A DNA stretch of 64,000 nucleotides, taken from assembly GCA_016716525.1 (NCBI GenBank), contig JADJWE010000001.1:372001-436000 (forward strand), in the 5' to 3' direction. Each line of letters opens with the position of its first letter. Position 1 is the stretch's first letter. Both the position numbers and the translations under genes were made by a program. Under the pieces are notes generated by a model, which did not search any database, was not told the DNA's origin, and was given only the letters and a program-made list of their open reading frames with translations. The DNA comes from Candidatus Flexicrinis affinis. GTDB taxonomy: Bacteria > Chloroflexota > Anaerolineae > Aggregatilineales > Phototrophicaceae. Positions 1 through 8,190 of the stretch are shown in pieces.

Positions 1-180
1 AGTCAGGGCGCCGGGCGGGGTGACGTCCGAGGCGCCCGCCGCGCCAAGCCCAATGCGCTGAATCGTGCCGTCGCGCTTCAGCGTATACAGCTCCGCCGGC
101 AGGTTCAGTCCATCCTCCTGAGCCGTTGCAGGGGCCGCCAGCATCAGCACGGCGATAAGCAGTAGGGCCAGTCGGCGCAT
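1..180 (-). CDS. Secreted protein, N-terminal part only
   Basis: This is the first 60 codons of a gene that runs off the left edge of the window. Translation from the ATG at 180 gives a classic signal peptide: a short Arg-containing start (MRRLA), a hydrophobic core and an AxA-type cleavage site (PATAQ) near residue 22, followed by a mature region containing ELYTLKRDGTIQRIG. Nothing in the visible part identifies a family. The gene is divergent from the carboxylesterase at 319, so 181-318 probably holds promoters for both. I am confident that it is a coding start because reading frame, signal peptide and cleavage motif agree; the function is unknown. Confidence 0.7.
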   Translation of the reverse strand, partial: MRRLALLLIAVLMLAAPATAQEDGLNLPAELYTLKRDGTIQRIGLGAAGASDVTPPGALT

Positions 181-318
181 GCGCGCTTCTCCCAACGTGT
201 TGTTTCGGTACGCATGCTTATAGTAATCTCAGCGGGCAGGGCGTGCAACGACACTATTGTCCCGCCTCTAAAGGGAAGTCGACCGCCCGCACCTTTTTCG
301 CGCAAAGGATTAATCCCG

Positions 319-1104
319 ATGGCGCAATCTCCGATCATGCCCGGCGCCGAACCGATCTTCGCACGCGGCGGCCCGCTGGGCATCTTGCTGATGCACGGTT
401 TCAGCGCGTCGCCTCACGAAGTGCTGTGGTGGGCGCAGCACTTGGCCGCTGACGGGCACACGGTGTATGCGCCGCGGTTAGCGGGTCACGGGACGAACCC
501 GCGCAATATGGCACGCATGCACTGGCAGGATTGGACTGCGTCCGCGGCAGACGCGTATCACATGCTGGCGCAGCAGTGCGAGCGCGTGGTCGTCGGCGGT
601 CTGTCGATGGGGGCGGCGTTGTCGCTCATCACGGCGGACTCGTTCGAGGTTGCGGGCGTGATGGCACTTGCGGCGCCGCTGGTGCCGTTTCCGAACCTGA
701 CGCCGCGCAAGATGCGAATCGCGAAGTTGTTTCAACCCTTCACCGATCAGACTGACCGCGGGCCGTTCGCGGATCGTGTGCTCGAACAGCAACAAGAGCG
801 CGGCGAACGCCCATTGGGGCGCGTGCGTTACGGGCTGTGGTCGTCGGCCGCGGTCGAACAGCTCACGTTCGTGATGGCGAATGCGCGGGAAAGCCTGCCA
901 CACATCATGGCGCCGGTGCTGGCGGTGTACTCGAAGGGCGACGAAACAGTGAGACCACATCACCTCGACGCGCTGAAGACGGGACTGACGCGGAGCACCC
1001 GCGTCGAAACGCACCTGCTGGAGACGAGCGGCCACATCCTGACTCAGGATATCGAGAAAGAGACGGTCTTCGCACTATCGAGCGCGTTTGTCGCCAGTCT
1101 GTAA
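319..1104 (+). CDS. Carboxylesterase / alpha-beta hydrolase (Est30-like)
   Basis: A 261-residue alpha/beta hydrolase, probably a cytoplasmic carboxylesterase or monoacylglycerol-lipase-like enzyme acting on short- or medium-chain esters. The oxyanion region reads LLMHGFSASP, the nucleophile elbow is GLSMG (Ser96), and the likely triad partners are Asp208 (SKGDETV) and His239 (SGHILTQD); spacing and length fit the Est30 family. I chose the ATG at 319 because the family N-terminus starts close to it and an AAAGGA-like ribosome site lies just upstream; the frame is open back to 214 but that extension looks non-conserved in character. The true physiological substrate cannot be read from sequence. 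Confidence 0.85.
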   Translation: MAQSPIMPGAEPIFARGGPLGILLMHGFSASPHEVLWWAQHLAADGHTVYAPRLAGHGTNPRNMARMHWQDWTASAADAYHMLAQQCERVVVGGLSMGAALSLITADSFEVAGVMALAAPLVPFPNLTPRKMRIAKLFQPFTDQTDRGPFADRVLEQQQERGERPLGRVRYGLWSSAAVEQLTFVMANARESLPHIMAPVLAVYSKGDETVRPHHLDALKTGLTRSTRVETHLLETSGHILTQDIEKETVFALSSAFVASL

Positions 1105-1130
1105 GAGACTATTTGAGAAGCGATTTCAGG

Positions 1131-1217
1131 TTGGGACGCTGTCCCAATCCCTGCTTCATGATTAGGGGGTCAAGGGGTGTAAGCCCCTTGTGGAGGTGTG
1201 GAGGCAACGCCTCCACA
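1131..1217. repeat. Triple-hairpin intergenic element
   Basis: Three consecutive inverted repeats fill the gap between two convergent genes: 1131-1147 (arms TTGGGAC / GTCCCAA, 3-nt loop), 1171-1190 (arms CAAGGGG / CCCCTTG) and 1197-1217 (9-bp stem around the loop AAC). All three are perfect. The position after two converging stop codons suggests bidirectional transcription termination, but there are no T tracts, so a dispersed REP-like repetitive element is equally likely. I cannot count copies elsewhere in the genome from this window. Confidence 0.6.
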
Positions 1218-1241
1218 TCCTTCTCGATTGGCTTGTAAGGG

Positions 1242-2081
1242 CTATCCGAGGCGCAGTGCCTGCTGCTGGACTTCTTCCATCGCGTGGATGGTGTCCTGCA
1301 AGCTGCTGACTTCTTCTTGAATTTCGAGCCGCATGCGCTGCATTCTGCCGCTGTCGACCTCGGACGTGCCGAGGCGGGACATTTGTGCGTAGATTGTGCC
1401 GAGCGATGCCAGCGCGCTCTCGAGCTGAATCTCGGCCCGTTTAGAGTTGTTGACCGCGGCCTGCAGGTTGGTGAGCTGCTGCTCGAGCTGGGCACGCTGC
1501 TTTTCCAGTTCGGAGACAACCAGATCGGCGCCGTTGCGCTTTTCAACCTCAATGCGCTGTGAGACCTTCGAGATGCGCGTCGGCACTTCCTTGACATCAC
1601 GAGCGATCAACTGATTCTCGGCGAACTCGTCGAGATGCAGGCCGAGGTTGACCATGTGCCCGATCCACGCGTTGACGTCGTCGACCGTCTGCAGCAGGTT
1701 AGTCTTTAGCGACCCTTTAGCCTTCTTTGCAAGGTCGAGCATCTGCGTGCGGTATTCGAGCGCCTTCTGTATGTGCTGGCGGGCGACACGATTCTTCACA
1801 CGGTCGAGCTGGAGTTTTTGCTCGAACATGCGGTTGACCGCCTCTTGCGCCGCTTCCGGATCGGTCACCGACGCGGCGAGGAACCCGAGCGCCGCCAGAC
1901 CGCCACCAACCAGCCAATACCAGCTCTGCCAGTCAAACAAGGGCACACTGATGTTGTCGCCTACGAAGACGTACAGCGCGATGGTGAACGCGACCGTAAA
2001 CAAAAACTGCGGGCTGCGCAGCGCGTTCGCCAGTATCGCGCCGATCGCACGACGGCGTAATTCGGACTGTTGTTCGGCCAT
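1242..2081 (-). CDS. Membrane protein with long C-terminal coiled coil
   Basis: A protein of about 279 residues with two predicted membrane helices near residues 22-42 (SPQFLFTVAFTIALYVFVG) and 54-73 (WYWLVGGGLAALGFLAAS), then a long charged, heptad-like helical region to the C-terminus (VSELEKQRAQLEQQLTNLQ). It lies directly downstream of the pspA-like gene in the same orientation, about 75 nt apart, so both are probably cotranscribed. Plausibly it is a membrane partner or anchor for the PspA-type envelope-stress protein; that is inference from position and coiled-coil content. The ATG at 2081 was preferred over a TTG three codons upstream because a GGAG sits at workable distance. No named family recognised. 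Confidence 0.7.
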   Translation of the reverse strand: MAEQQSELRRRAIGAILANALRSPQFLFTVAFTIALYVFVGDNISVPLFDWQSWYWLVGGGLAALGFLAASVTDPEAAQEAVNRMFEQKLQLDRVKNRVARQHIQKALEYRTQMLDLAKKAKGSLKTNLLQTVDDVNAWIGHMVNLGLHLDEFAENQLIARDVKEVPTRISKVSQRIEVEKRNGADLVVSELEKQRAQLEQQLTNLQAAVNNSKRAEIQLESALASLGTIYAQMSRLGTSEVDSGRMQRMRLEIQEEVSSLQDTIHAMEEVQQQALRLG

Positions 2082-2156
2082 GGTACGCAAGGCTCCGAGA
2101 CGATTGAACAGGCGGGCAGCGACCGGGTATGTAAGCCGCTGCCCCCTGACGATGAA

Positions 2157-2840
2157 CTAGCCCTGATTGCCCAGCAGGCGGGCGCGCCGCTCGGCCAACT
2201 GGCGTTCCAGTTCCGAGCTGCGCACGGCGTCGTCGATCTGGTCGGCGACGTTGCGCGTGGCTTGTTCGAGCCGCGCGTCTTCCTTGTCCAGCCGCGCCTT
2301 GATCTGTTCGCTCATGCTGCTGATCTCGGCGTCGCCGACGGTCGCGATCTGATCCAGCGACTTCATCGTCTTGGCGGCGATGCGCTTGCTTTCCATCAAC
2401 TGCATCAGACCAAGCAGGTGTTCGCGCTCCTGCTTGATCGACACGAGGCGCGACTGCAGCTTCGAGCGCATTCCGAGCATCAGCTCGTACTGCTTGTTCT
2501 GCTCTTCCCACTGCTGATAGTATTCCTGCGCCAGCGACTTCTTGGTGTTGAGCTGGCTCTGCGCGGCGATCGCCAGATCGTCCTTGCCGGCCAATACCAG
2601 TGCGTCGATGTCGCGATCCAGCTTGTCGGCCGCGGCGGTAAACTCTTCGTACTTGCGGCGGAGCGTCTTGACCGTGCCGCCGACGTTGGCGGTCGATTCC
2701 TCAAGCTCCTCAAGGTTGCGTTCGACCTGACGGATGTACTCGTCGAGGACCTGCGGCGAGTTGGCCTGAAGGGCACGGTCGACGAGCCCGTGCAAGCTCG
2801 CGCTGATCAGCGTGTTGATTTTCTCAAACAAACTGGCCAT
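2157..2840 (-). CDS. pspA: PspA/IM30 family envelope-stress protein
   Basis: A 227-residue, almost entirely helical protein of the PspA/Vipp1 (IM30) family, which forms ESCRT-III-like coats on the inner face of the membrane and protects it under stress. The N-terminus (MASLFEKINTLISASLHG) has the amphipathic helix pattern used for membrane binding, followed by the family motif around PQVLDEYIRQVERNLEEL and long coiled-coil helices (residues about 25-200). Length matches the family (about 220-230). It heads a two-gene minus-strand unit with the coiled-coil membrane protein. A TATACT (-10-like) lies on the minus strand at 2894-2899, but no good -35 is visible. Confidence 0.9.
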   Translation of the reverse strand: MASLFEKINTLISASLHGLVDRALQANSPQVLDEYIRQVERNLEELEESTANVGGTVKTLRRKYEEFTAAADKLDRDIDALVLAGKDDLAIAAQSQLNTKKSLAQEYYQQWEEQNKQYELMLGMRSKLQSRLVSIKQEREHLLGLMQLMESKRIAAKTMKSLDQIATVGDAEISSMSEQIKARLDKEDARLEQATRNVADQIDDAVRSSELERQLAERRARLLGNQG

Positions 2841-2954
2841 GTAGGGATTGACCTTTCGATAGCGCTGACTCGGGTTGATTCGAAGCTAGCGTCAGTATAA
2901 CACAGCGTGCCGCGCTGCGCGCTAAGTGTCGCCCCAATTGCTGAGTCACCGCGC

Positions 2955-2960
2955 TATAAT
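2955..2960 (+). promoter_or_regulatory. Putative -10 box for the amylosucrase operon
   Basis: A perfect TATAAT lies 25 nt upstream of the amylosucrase ATG at 2985. A start site a few bases downstream would leave a short leader containing the GGAGG ribosome site at 2975-2979. I see no matching -35 box at 16-18 nt, so this rests on the -10 and its placement. Confidence 0.35.
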
Positions 2961-2984
2961 GGCGTGGCGACTTTGGAGGCACAA

Positions 2985-4907
2985 ATGATCGATCTTGACC
3001 GCGAGGCGCACGTTACCTACGAGCGCTTGGCGCCGCGCCTGCGTACCGTGTTGTCCGACGACGATTTCATCCACTTCGACCGGCGGCTTCAACAGCATTT
3101 TCCGACCGTGTTCAAGCTGCTCTCCAAGATCTACGGGACCCACTACGACTTCTTCTATCACCTCGAACAAATCCTATATACGGCGGCAGAGGCGTTTAAG
3201 TCGCGGTCTGCGGCGCTACGCGCGCGGGACGAGGAACGGCTGCACGACCCGCACTGGTTCCAATCGCACACCATGATCGGCGGCGTGCTATATGTCGATC
3301 TGTTCAATGACACGCTCAACGGCGTCAAAGAAGAGATTCCGTATTTGCGCGAGCTTGGCTTGACATACGTCCATCTGATGCCGCTGTTTTTGTGCCCGGA
3401 GGAGAACAGCGACGGCGGCTATGCGATCAGCAGCTTCCGCGACGTCAATCCGGCGCTGGGTACGATGGACGATCTGCGCGACCTGATCGACGCCTTGCGC
3501 GCCGAGGACATCAGCGTCGTGCTGGACTTTGTGTTCAACCACACGTCCGATGAACACACGTGGGCCAAACGCGCGCTGGCAGGCGAAGAGCGCTACCAGA
3601 ATTTCTACAATATGTTCCCCGACCGCAGCCTGCCGGATCAGTATCAGCCGATGCTGCGCGACATTTTCCCGGCTCAAGCCCCCGGTGCGTTCACGTACGT
3701 CGAGTCGATCGACCGCTGGGTGTGGACGACGTTTAACACCTTCCAGTGGGATCTCAATTACCGCAATCCCGAGGTCTTTACGGCGATGCTCGGCGAGATG
3801 CTGTACCTCGCCAATCAGGGTGTGGAGGTGCTGCGACTCGATGCCGTCGCGTTCATCTGGAAGCAGTTGGGCACCACCTGCGAGAACCTGCCGCAAGTGC
3901 ATACGCTCATTCAGGCGTACAACGCGCTCGCGCAAATCGTCGCTCCCGCCCTGATCTTCAAGAGCGAGGCAATCGTGCACCCGGACGACGTCGCCAGCTA
4001 CGTCAGCCCGGGCGAGGCGCAGATCAGCTACAACCCGACCATGATGGCGCTGCTTTGGGAGGCGCTGGCGACGCGCGAAGTCAAGCTGCTGCGTCACGCC
4101 ATGGAGCGGCGCTTCGCCCTGCCGGACGGCACGGCGTGGGTCAACTACGTGCGTGTGCACGACGACATCGGCTGGTCGTTTGCCGACGAAGACGCGCGCG
4201 ATCTGTGGATCAACGGGTTCGATCACCGCCAGTTCCTGAACCGGTTCTACACCGGTCAGCACGACGGATCGTTCGCCGTCGGCCTGTCGTTCAACTTCAA
4301 CCCGGTAACACTCGATATGCGGATTTGCGGCACGGCCGCGTCGCTGGCAGGCCTCGAAGCGGGCATGCGGCGGCAAAGCCCGGAATGGATCGACGCTGGC
4401 GTTAAGCGCGTGCTGATGCTGCACGGAATCATATTGGCTGCGGGCGGAATCCCGCTGCTGTACAGCGGCGACGAGATCGCGCAGCTCAACGATTACGGCT
4501 TCCGCGACCGGCCCGGCCAAGCGGGCGACGAGCGCTGGGTCCACCGGCCCAAATTCGACTGGGCGCGCCTTGAAGAAGCCCGCAGCGACCCGGCCAGCCC
4601 GCAGGGCAGGGTGTTTCACGGTCTGCTGCGGATGATCGCTATCCGCAAAGCCAATCCCGCGTTCGGGCCGGGCGCGACGACCTTCTTCGACAGCGGCAGC
4701 GCGCACGTCCTCGGTTTCGTGCGCAGCGAAAAGATCGTCGTGCTGGCGAACTTCAGCGATTATCCCCAGATCGTAACGTGGGAGGCGCTGTCACGCGCGT
4801 GGCAGGTGCCGCCGCAGGTTGTCGATTTGATCACCGACGAACCCGTGCTGACCAACCTTTCGCTGGTCATGCCCGGACATGGCATTGTTTGGCTCGCACA
4901 CGCTTAG
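2985..4907 (+). CDS. Amylosucrase, GH13 subfamily 4
   Basis: A 640-residue GH13 enzyme whose best match in motif and length is amylosucrase (EC 2.4.1.4), which uses sucrose to build alpha-1,4-glucan and releases fructose. The catalytic residues fall exactly at the positions known for the Neisseria polysaccharea enzyme: Asp286 nucleophile (LRLDAVAF), Glu328 acid/base (FKSEAIVHP) and Asp393 (VRVHDDIGW). The N-terminal helical domain (residues 1-95) typical of this subfamily is present, then the TIM barrel and a C-terminal beta domain. No signal peptide, so cytoplasmic. The start at 2985 has GGAGG 6 nt upstream. It is followed 9 nt later by a PLP-dependent enzyme, so the two may share a transcript. 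A related sucrose hydrolase or trehalose-type activity cannot be fully excluded. Confidence 0.88.
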   Translation: MIDLDREAHVTYERLAPRLRTVLSDDDFIHFDRRLQQHFPTVFKLLSKIYGTHYDFFYHLEQILYTAAEAFKSRSAALRARDEERLHDPHWFQSHTMIGGVLYVDLFNDTLNGVKEEIPYLRELGLTYVHLMPLFLCPEENSDGGYAISSFRDVNPALGTMDDLRDLIDALRAEDISVVLDFVFNHTSDEHTWAKRALAGEERYQNFYNMFPDRSLPDQYQPMLRDIFPAQAPGAFTYVESIDRWVWTTFNTFQWDLNYRNPEVFTAMLGEMLYLANQGVEVLRLDAVAFIWKQLGTTCENLPQVHTLIQAYNALAQIVAPALIFKSEAIVHPDDVASYVSPGEAQISYNPTMMALLWEALATREVKLLRHAMERRFALPDGTAWVNYVRVHDDIGWSFADEDARDLWINGFDHRQFLNRFYTGQHDGSFAVGLSFNFNPVTLDMRICGTAASLAGLEAGMRRQSPEWIDAGVKRVLMLHGIILAAGGIPLLYSGDEIAQLNDYGFRDRPGQAGDERWVHRPKFDWARLEEARSDPASPQGRVFHGLLRMIAIRKANPAFGPGATTFFDSGSAHVLGFVRSEKIVVLANFSDYPQIVTWEALSRAWQVPPQVVDLITDEPVLTNLSLVMPGHGIVWLAHA

Positions 4908-4916
4908 GAGCGTATC

Positions 4917-6125
4917 ATGACGTTTGATGTGTTGGCGGTTCGCCGTCAGTTTCCCTCGCTGCACCGCCCATCAGAGCACGGTCGCACGCCGGTCTACTTC
5001 GATAACCCCGCCGGCACGCAAGTCGTCCAAGACGTGATTGACCGCGTCAGCGACTACTTCCTGACTTCAAACGCGAACAGCGGCGGCACGTTCGAGACGA
5101 GCCGGCGCACCGACGCGATGGTCGACGCCGTGCGCGCGCAGGTGGCGAAATTCCTCGGCGCGCCCAACCCGCACGAGATCGCTTTCGGTCCCAACATGAC
5201 GACGCTCAACTTTTCGCTGAGCCGCGCCATTGCCCGCACGTTGAAGCCCGGCGACGAGATCATCCTCACGCGCATGGATCACGACGCGAACGTGTCGCCG
5301 TGGCTCCGCATCGCCGAGGATCATGGGCTGGTCGTGCGCTGGGTCGACTTGAACGTCGAAGACTGCACGCTCAATCTGGACAGCTTTGAGGCGGCGCTGA
5401 CCGACCGCACCAAGGTCGTGTGTATCGTTCACGCCAGCAACGCCGCCGGCACCATCAATCCGGTCGCGCGCATCGTCGCAATGGCCAAGGCGGCCGGCGC
5501 GCTCACCGTGGTAGACGCCGTGCAGTCCGCGCCGCACATCCCGATTGACGTACAGGCGCTGGGGTGTGACTTCTTGATGTGCTCGTCGTACAAGTTCTTC
5601 GGTCCGCACCTCGGAATCCTGTGGGGACACTACGACCTATTGGCTGAACTCCCGGTGTATAAAGTTCGTCCGTCGCACGACGAGCCGCCGCACAGGTGGG
5701 AAACCGGCACCGGATGTTACGAACTCATCGCCGGGTTGGGCGGCGTGATGGACTACCTCGACCGCATGAACGGCGGACGCGGCCCGTCACCGGCGCCGTT
5801 CGTGGCCTACGAGCGCGAGCTGGCCGCCGCGCTGATTACGATGCTGGAACGCATTCCGGGCGTCCGGATCTACGGAATCACCGCCGCGGAGCGCGCCGCC
5901 GAGCGTGTCCCGACGGTGATCTTCGAGAAGGCAGGATATACCCCCAAGCAGGTGGCCGCGCATCTCGCCGCGCAGGACATCTACGTGTGGCACGGCAACT
6001 ACTACGCTGTCGAGATCATGGATCGGCTCGGTAAGCCGGACGGGCTTGTCCGTGTCGGCTTGGCTCACTACAACACGACCGAGGAGATCGACCGGTTGGG
6101 CGTCGCGCTGCGGGCGCTGCCCTGA
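4917..6125 (+). CDS. Cysteine desulfurase-like PLP enzyme (VC1184 type)
   Basis: A 402-residue fold-type I PLP-dependent aminotransferase of the class V family, closest in character to the cysteine-desulfurase-like VC1184 group rather than the true SufS/IscS enzymes. Visible landmarks are YFDNPAGTQV at the N-terminus, DHDANVSPW, the PLP-phosphate and ring region VDAVQSAPH, and the Schiff-base lysine K226 in SSYKFFGPH. I do not see the canonical catalytic-loop cysteine arrangement of IscS, so sulfur mobilisation is not assured; selenocysteine lyase, or kynureninase-like chemistry are alternatives. It starts 9 nt after the amylosucrase stop with an AGGAG site, and its stop abuts the stop of the convergent dehydrogenase. 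Confidence 0.8.
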   Translation: MTFDVLAVRRQFPSLHRPSEHGRTPVYFDNPAGTQVVQDVIDRVSDYFLTSNANSGGTFETSRRTDAMVDAVRAQVAKFLGAPNPHEIAFGPNMTTLNFSLSRAIARTLKPGDEIILTRMDHDANVSPWLRIAEDHGLVVRWVDLNVEDCTLNLDSFEAALTDRTKVVCIVHASNAAGTINPVARIVAMAKAAGALTVVDAVQSAPHIPIDVQALGCDFLMCSSYKFFGPHLGILWGHYDLLAELPVYKVRPSHDEPPHRWETGTGCYELIAGLGGVMDYLDRMNGGRGPSPAPFVAYERELAAALITMLERIPGVRIYGITAAERAAERVPTVIFEKAGYTPKQVAAHLAAQDIYVWHGNYYAVEIMDRLGKPDGLVRVGLAHYNTTEEIDRLGVALRALP

Positions 6126-6833
6126 TTACCACGGCAGACTGCGGCCGTTCCAGCGTTTGTAACTGCCGTTGTCGGCACGCGTCAGCCGTTCGATCACGCG
6201 CAGCAGCCCGAGCACCGATTCCTCGCGTTCAAGCGGCGCGTTGCGTCCGCCCATGTCCGTCTTGACCCAGCCGGGATCGATCGTCACGCAGACGATTCCC
6301 TGCCGGCCGAGGTCGGCGGCTAGCCCGCGCGTGCTCATGTTGAGGGCGGCCTTGCTCGCGCAGTAGGCATAGCTGCCGCCGTAGTTGCGTTGAGCGATGG
6401 AGCCCATCTCCGACGAGATGTTGATGATCCGCCCGAGGCTGCTGGCCTGCAGCAGGTCGACGAACGCTTGAGCAATCAAGAGCGGCGCGACCGTGTTGAC
6501 GTGCAGCGTATGCAGCATGACGTCCGGGTCGATTCGGCCGAGGCGCTGCTTGTCGTCGTCCGGATCGATGCCCGCGTTGTTGATCAGGACATCGAGTACG
6601 TTGGTGTGCGAGCGCACGAATTCTTTAGTCGCGGCGATCTGTGCCGGGTCGGTGACCTCGAGCGGGATAGGGTGCACCGTTCCGCGTGCATTGGATGCCA
6701 CTGCTTGCAGTTCTGCCGCTGCTTCCGGGTTGCGGCAGGCGGCATACACGGTGACTTTGGGCCGTTCGCTGAGCTGCCGGACAATCTCAAGCCCGATCCC
6801 GCGGCTGGTCCCCGTAACAAAGACGTGATTCAT
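6126..6833 (-). CDS. Short-chain dehydrogenase/reductase (SDR)
   Basis: A 235-residue classical SDR. It has the nucleotide-binding TGTSRGIG motif at residues 7-14, the NNAG structural motif (LINNAGIDPDD), the catalytic serine in ISSEMG and the YxxxK pair in YCASKAALN. Substrate unknown; family members reduce carbonyls using NAD(P)H in the cytoplasm. It is the second gene of a minus-strand pair, starting 9 nt after the M20 peptidase gene ends. Its stop codon lies immediately next to the stop of the convergent PLP enzyme, leaving no intergenic space for a separate terminator. Confidence 0.88.
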   Translation of the reverse strand: MNHVFVTGTSRGIGLEIVRQLSERPKVTVYAACRNPEAAAELQAVASNARGTVHPIPLEVTDPAQIAATKEFVRSHTNVLDVLINNAGIDPDDDKQRLGRIDPDVMLHTLHVNTVAPLLIAQAFVDLLQASSLGRIINISSEMGSIAQRNYGGSYAYCASKAALNMSTRGLAADLGRQGIVCVTIDPGWVKTDMGGRNAPLEREESVLGLLRVIERLTRADNGSYKRWNGRSLPW

Positions 6834-6842
6834 CCCGCGCTC

Positions 6843-8012
6843 CTATATCTTCGTCCACACAGCATCAGCATGTGATGCAGCGAGGATCAGTGTCATCAAC
6901 TGCTGCATTCCCGATTCGACCGGGCCAATCTCGGCGAATTCGTCCAGCCGGTGGGCGTTGCCGCCGCGCGTTATTCCGACCGTCACGGCGGGACATCCGG
7001 CCGCCAACGGAATGTTTCCGTCCGTGCTGCCGGTTTCGAGGATGGCCTTTATGCCGACGGTTTCGAGCGCGTCGACGGCCATGCGAACCAGCGGGTGATC
7101 GGGCGGAATGCTTCCAGCCGGCCGTTCGCCGACCACTTCGACATCCAGCCCCACGTCGTTTGATTCAAACGACCGGATGATCTGCCGCACTTCGCGCTCA
7201 AGTGCTTGCAGCGAGGCCGTGTCCTCGGACCGCAAGTCCAGCCACATCGAGGCGCTGGCAGCGATCGTGTTGATCGACACGCCGCCGTCGATCAGACCGA
7301 TGTTATAAGTGGTGCGCGGGTGCTGCGCGGGGCGGATTTCCGCGATGCGCGCGCCGAGCTGCATCAAGACGTGGATCGCACTGGGCCGCCCGAAATGCAG
7401 CCAACTGTGTCCGCCCGGCGCGCGTACGGTGATATGCAGCCGTTTGACGGCGATTCCGGCGTGGTAGATGTGGCCGAACGCCAAGCCTTCGATATTGATG
7501 ACCGCGCCGACGCGATCCTTGAGGCGCTCGAACGCTGCACGAATGCCGCGCAGGTTGCCCAATCCCTCCTCGCACGTCGTCGCGACGAACCACAGGTCGC
7601 GGTCGGGCGTGATGGCGCTGTCTTGCAGCACGGCGATCGCGCCCAGCATACCGGCGACGCCCATACAGTTGTCGCCGATCCCGGGCCCGTATAGGGTAGT
7701 TGCGTCCCGGCCGTGCGTAAGTTCGACGTCCGGCCCGAACACGGTATCGGTATGCGCGATGATCATCAGGGCGGGCTTATGGGAGTCGAGGCCGGGCATA
7801 CGCGCGTATACGTTGAAGGTGTCGTCGGTCGTCACGTCTTCGAGGCCGGCCTGCCGGAACTGGCGCTCGACATAAGCGGCGCGCTGCTGTTCGTGAAAGG
7901 TCGGTGCTGCAATCTGCTGGATCGTTGCCGCCAGATCGACCACTCGCGCCGCGTGTTGGGCGAGTTTATGGACATCCAACATGCGGTTAGCTTGCTCGAT
8001 TAGGATTTTCAT
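6843..8012 (-). CDS. M20 family metallopeptidase
   Basis: A 389-residue zinc-dependent M20 amidohydrolase/aminopeptidase. The metal-binding landmarks are all present: HTDTVFG (first His and catalytic Asp), GIGDNCMG (bridging Asp), TTCEEGLGNL (catalytic Glu pair) and a C-terminal GGNAHRLDEF. A dimerisation domain lies between roughly residues 190 and 300 (AVKRLHITVRAPGGHSW is its entry). Members hydrolyse peptides, N-acyl amino acids or carbamoyl compounds; the exact substrate cannot be told. Cotranscribed with the SDR gene downstream. An alternative start 11 codons in (MLDVHKLAQH) is possible. Confidence 0.87.
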   Translation of the reverse strand: MKILIEQANRMLDVHKLAQHAARVVDLAATIQQIAAPTFHEQQRAAYVERQFRQAGLEDVTTDDTFNVYARMPGLDSHKPALMIIAHTDTVFGPDVELTHGRDATTLYGPGIGDNCMGVAGMLGAIAVLQDSAITPDRDLWFVATTCEEGLGNLRGIRAAFERLKDRVGAVINIEGLAFGHIYHAGIAVKRLHITVRAPGGHSWLHFGRPSAIHVLMQLGARIAEIRPAQHPRTTYNIGLIDGGVSINTIAASASMWLDLRSEDTASLQALEREVRQIIRSFESNDVGLDVEVVGERPAGSIPPDHPLVRMAVDALETVGIKAILETGSTDGNIPLAAGCPAVTVGITRGGNAHRLDEFAEIGPVESGMQQLMTLILAASHADAVWTKI

Positions 8013-8037
8013 ACGTGCCGTGTCCGTGAGGATAGCT

Positions 8038-8043
8038 TATAAT
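8038..8043 (+). promoter_or_regulatory. Putative -10 box upstream of the winged-helix regulator
   Basis: A perfect TATAAT lies about 150 nt upstream of the regulator start at 8191, in the divergent gap with the M20 peptidase. No clear -35 was found. If real, it implies a leader of roughly 140 nt; I see no recognisable riboswitch or leader peptide in it. Confidence 0.3.
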
Positions 8044-8190
8044 CTGTCTTGTTCATCCCCGCCTTTGACGGTCCCAGCCCTCGCGCGGCGCAGCCTGTGC
8101 AGCCGTATTGAAGTCTCCGGGAATGAAAGTCGGAAGACGCTCGCATTATGACTCGGCGGGACCGGTTTGCGTACTAATGGAGCTAGACAG

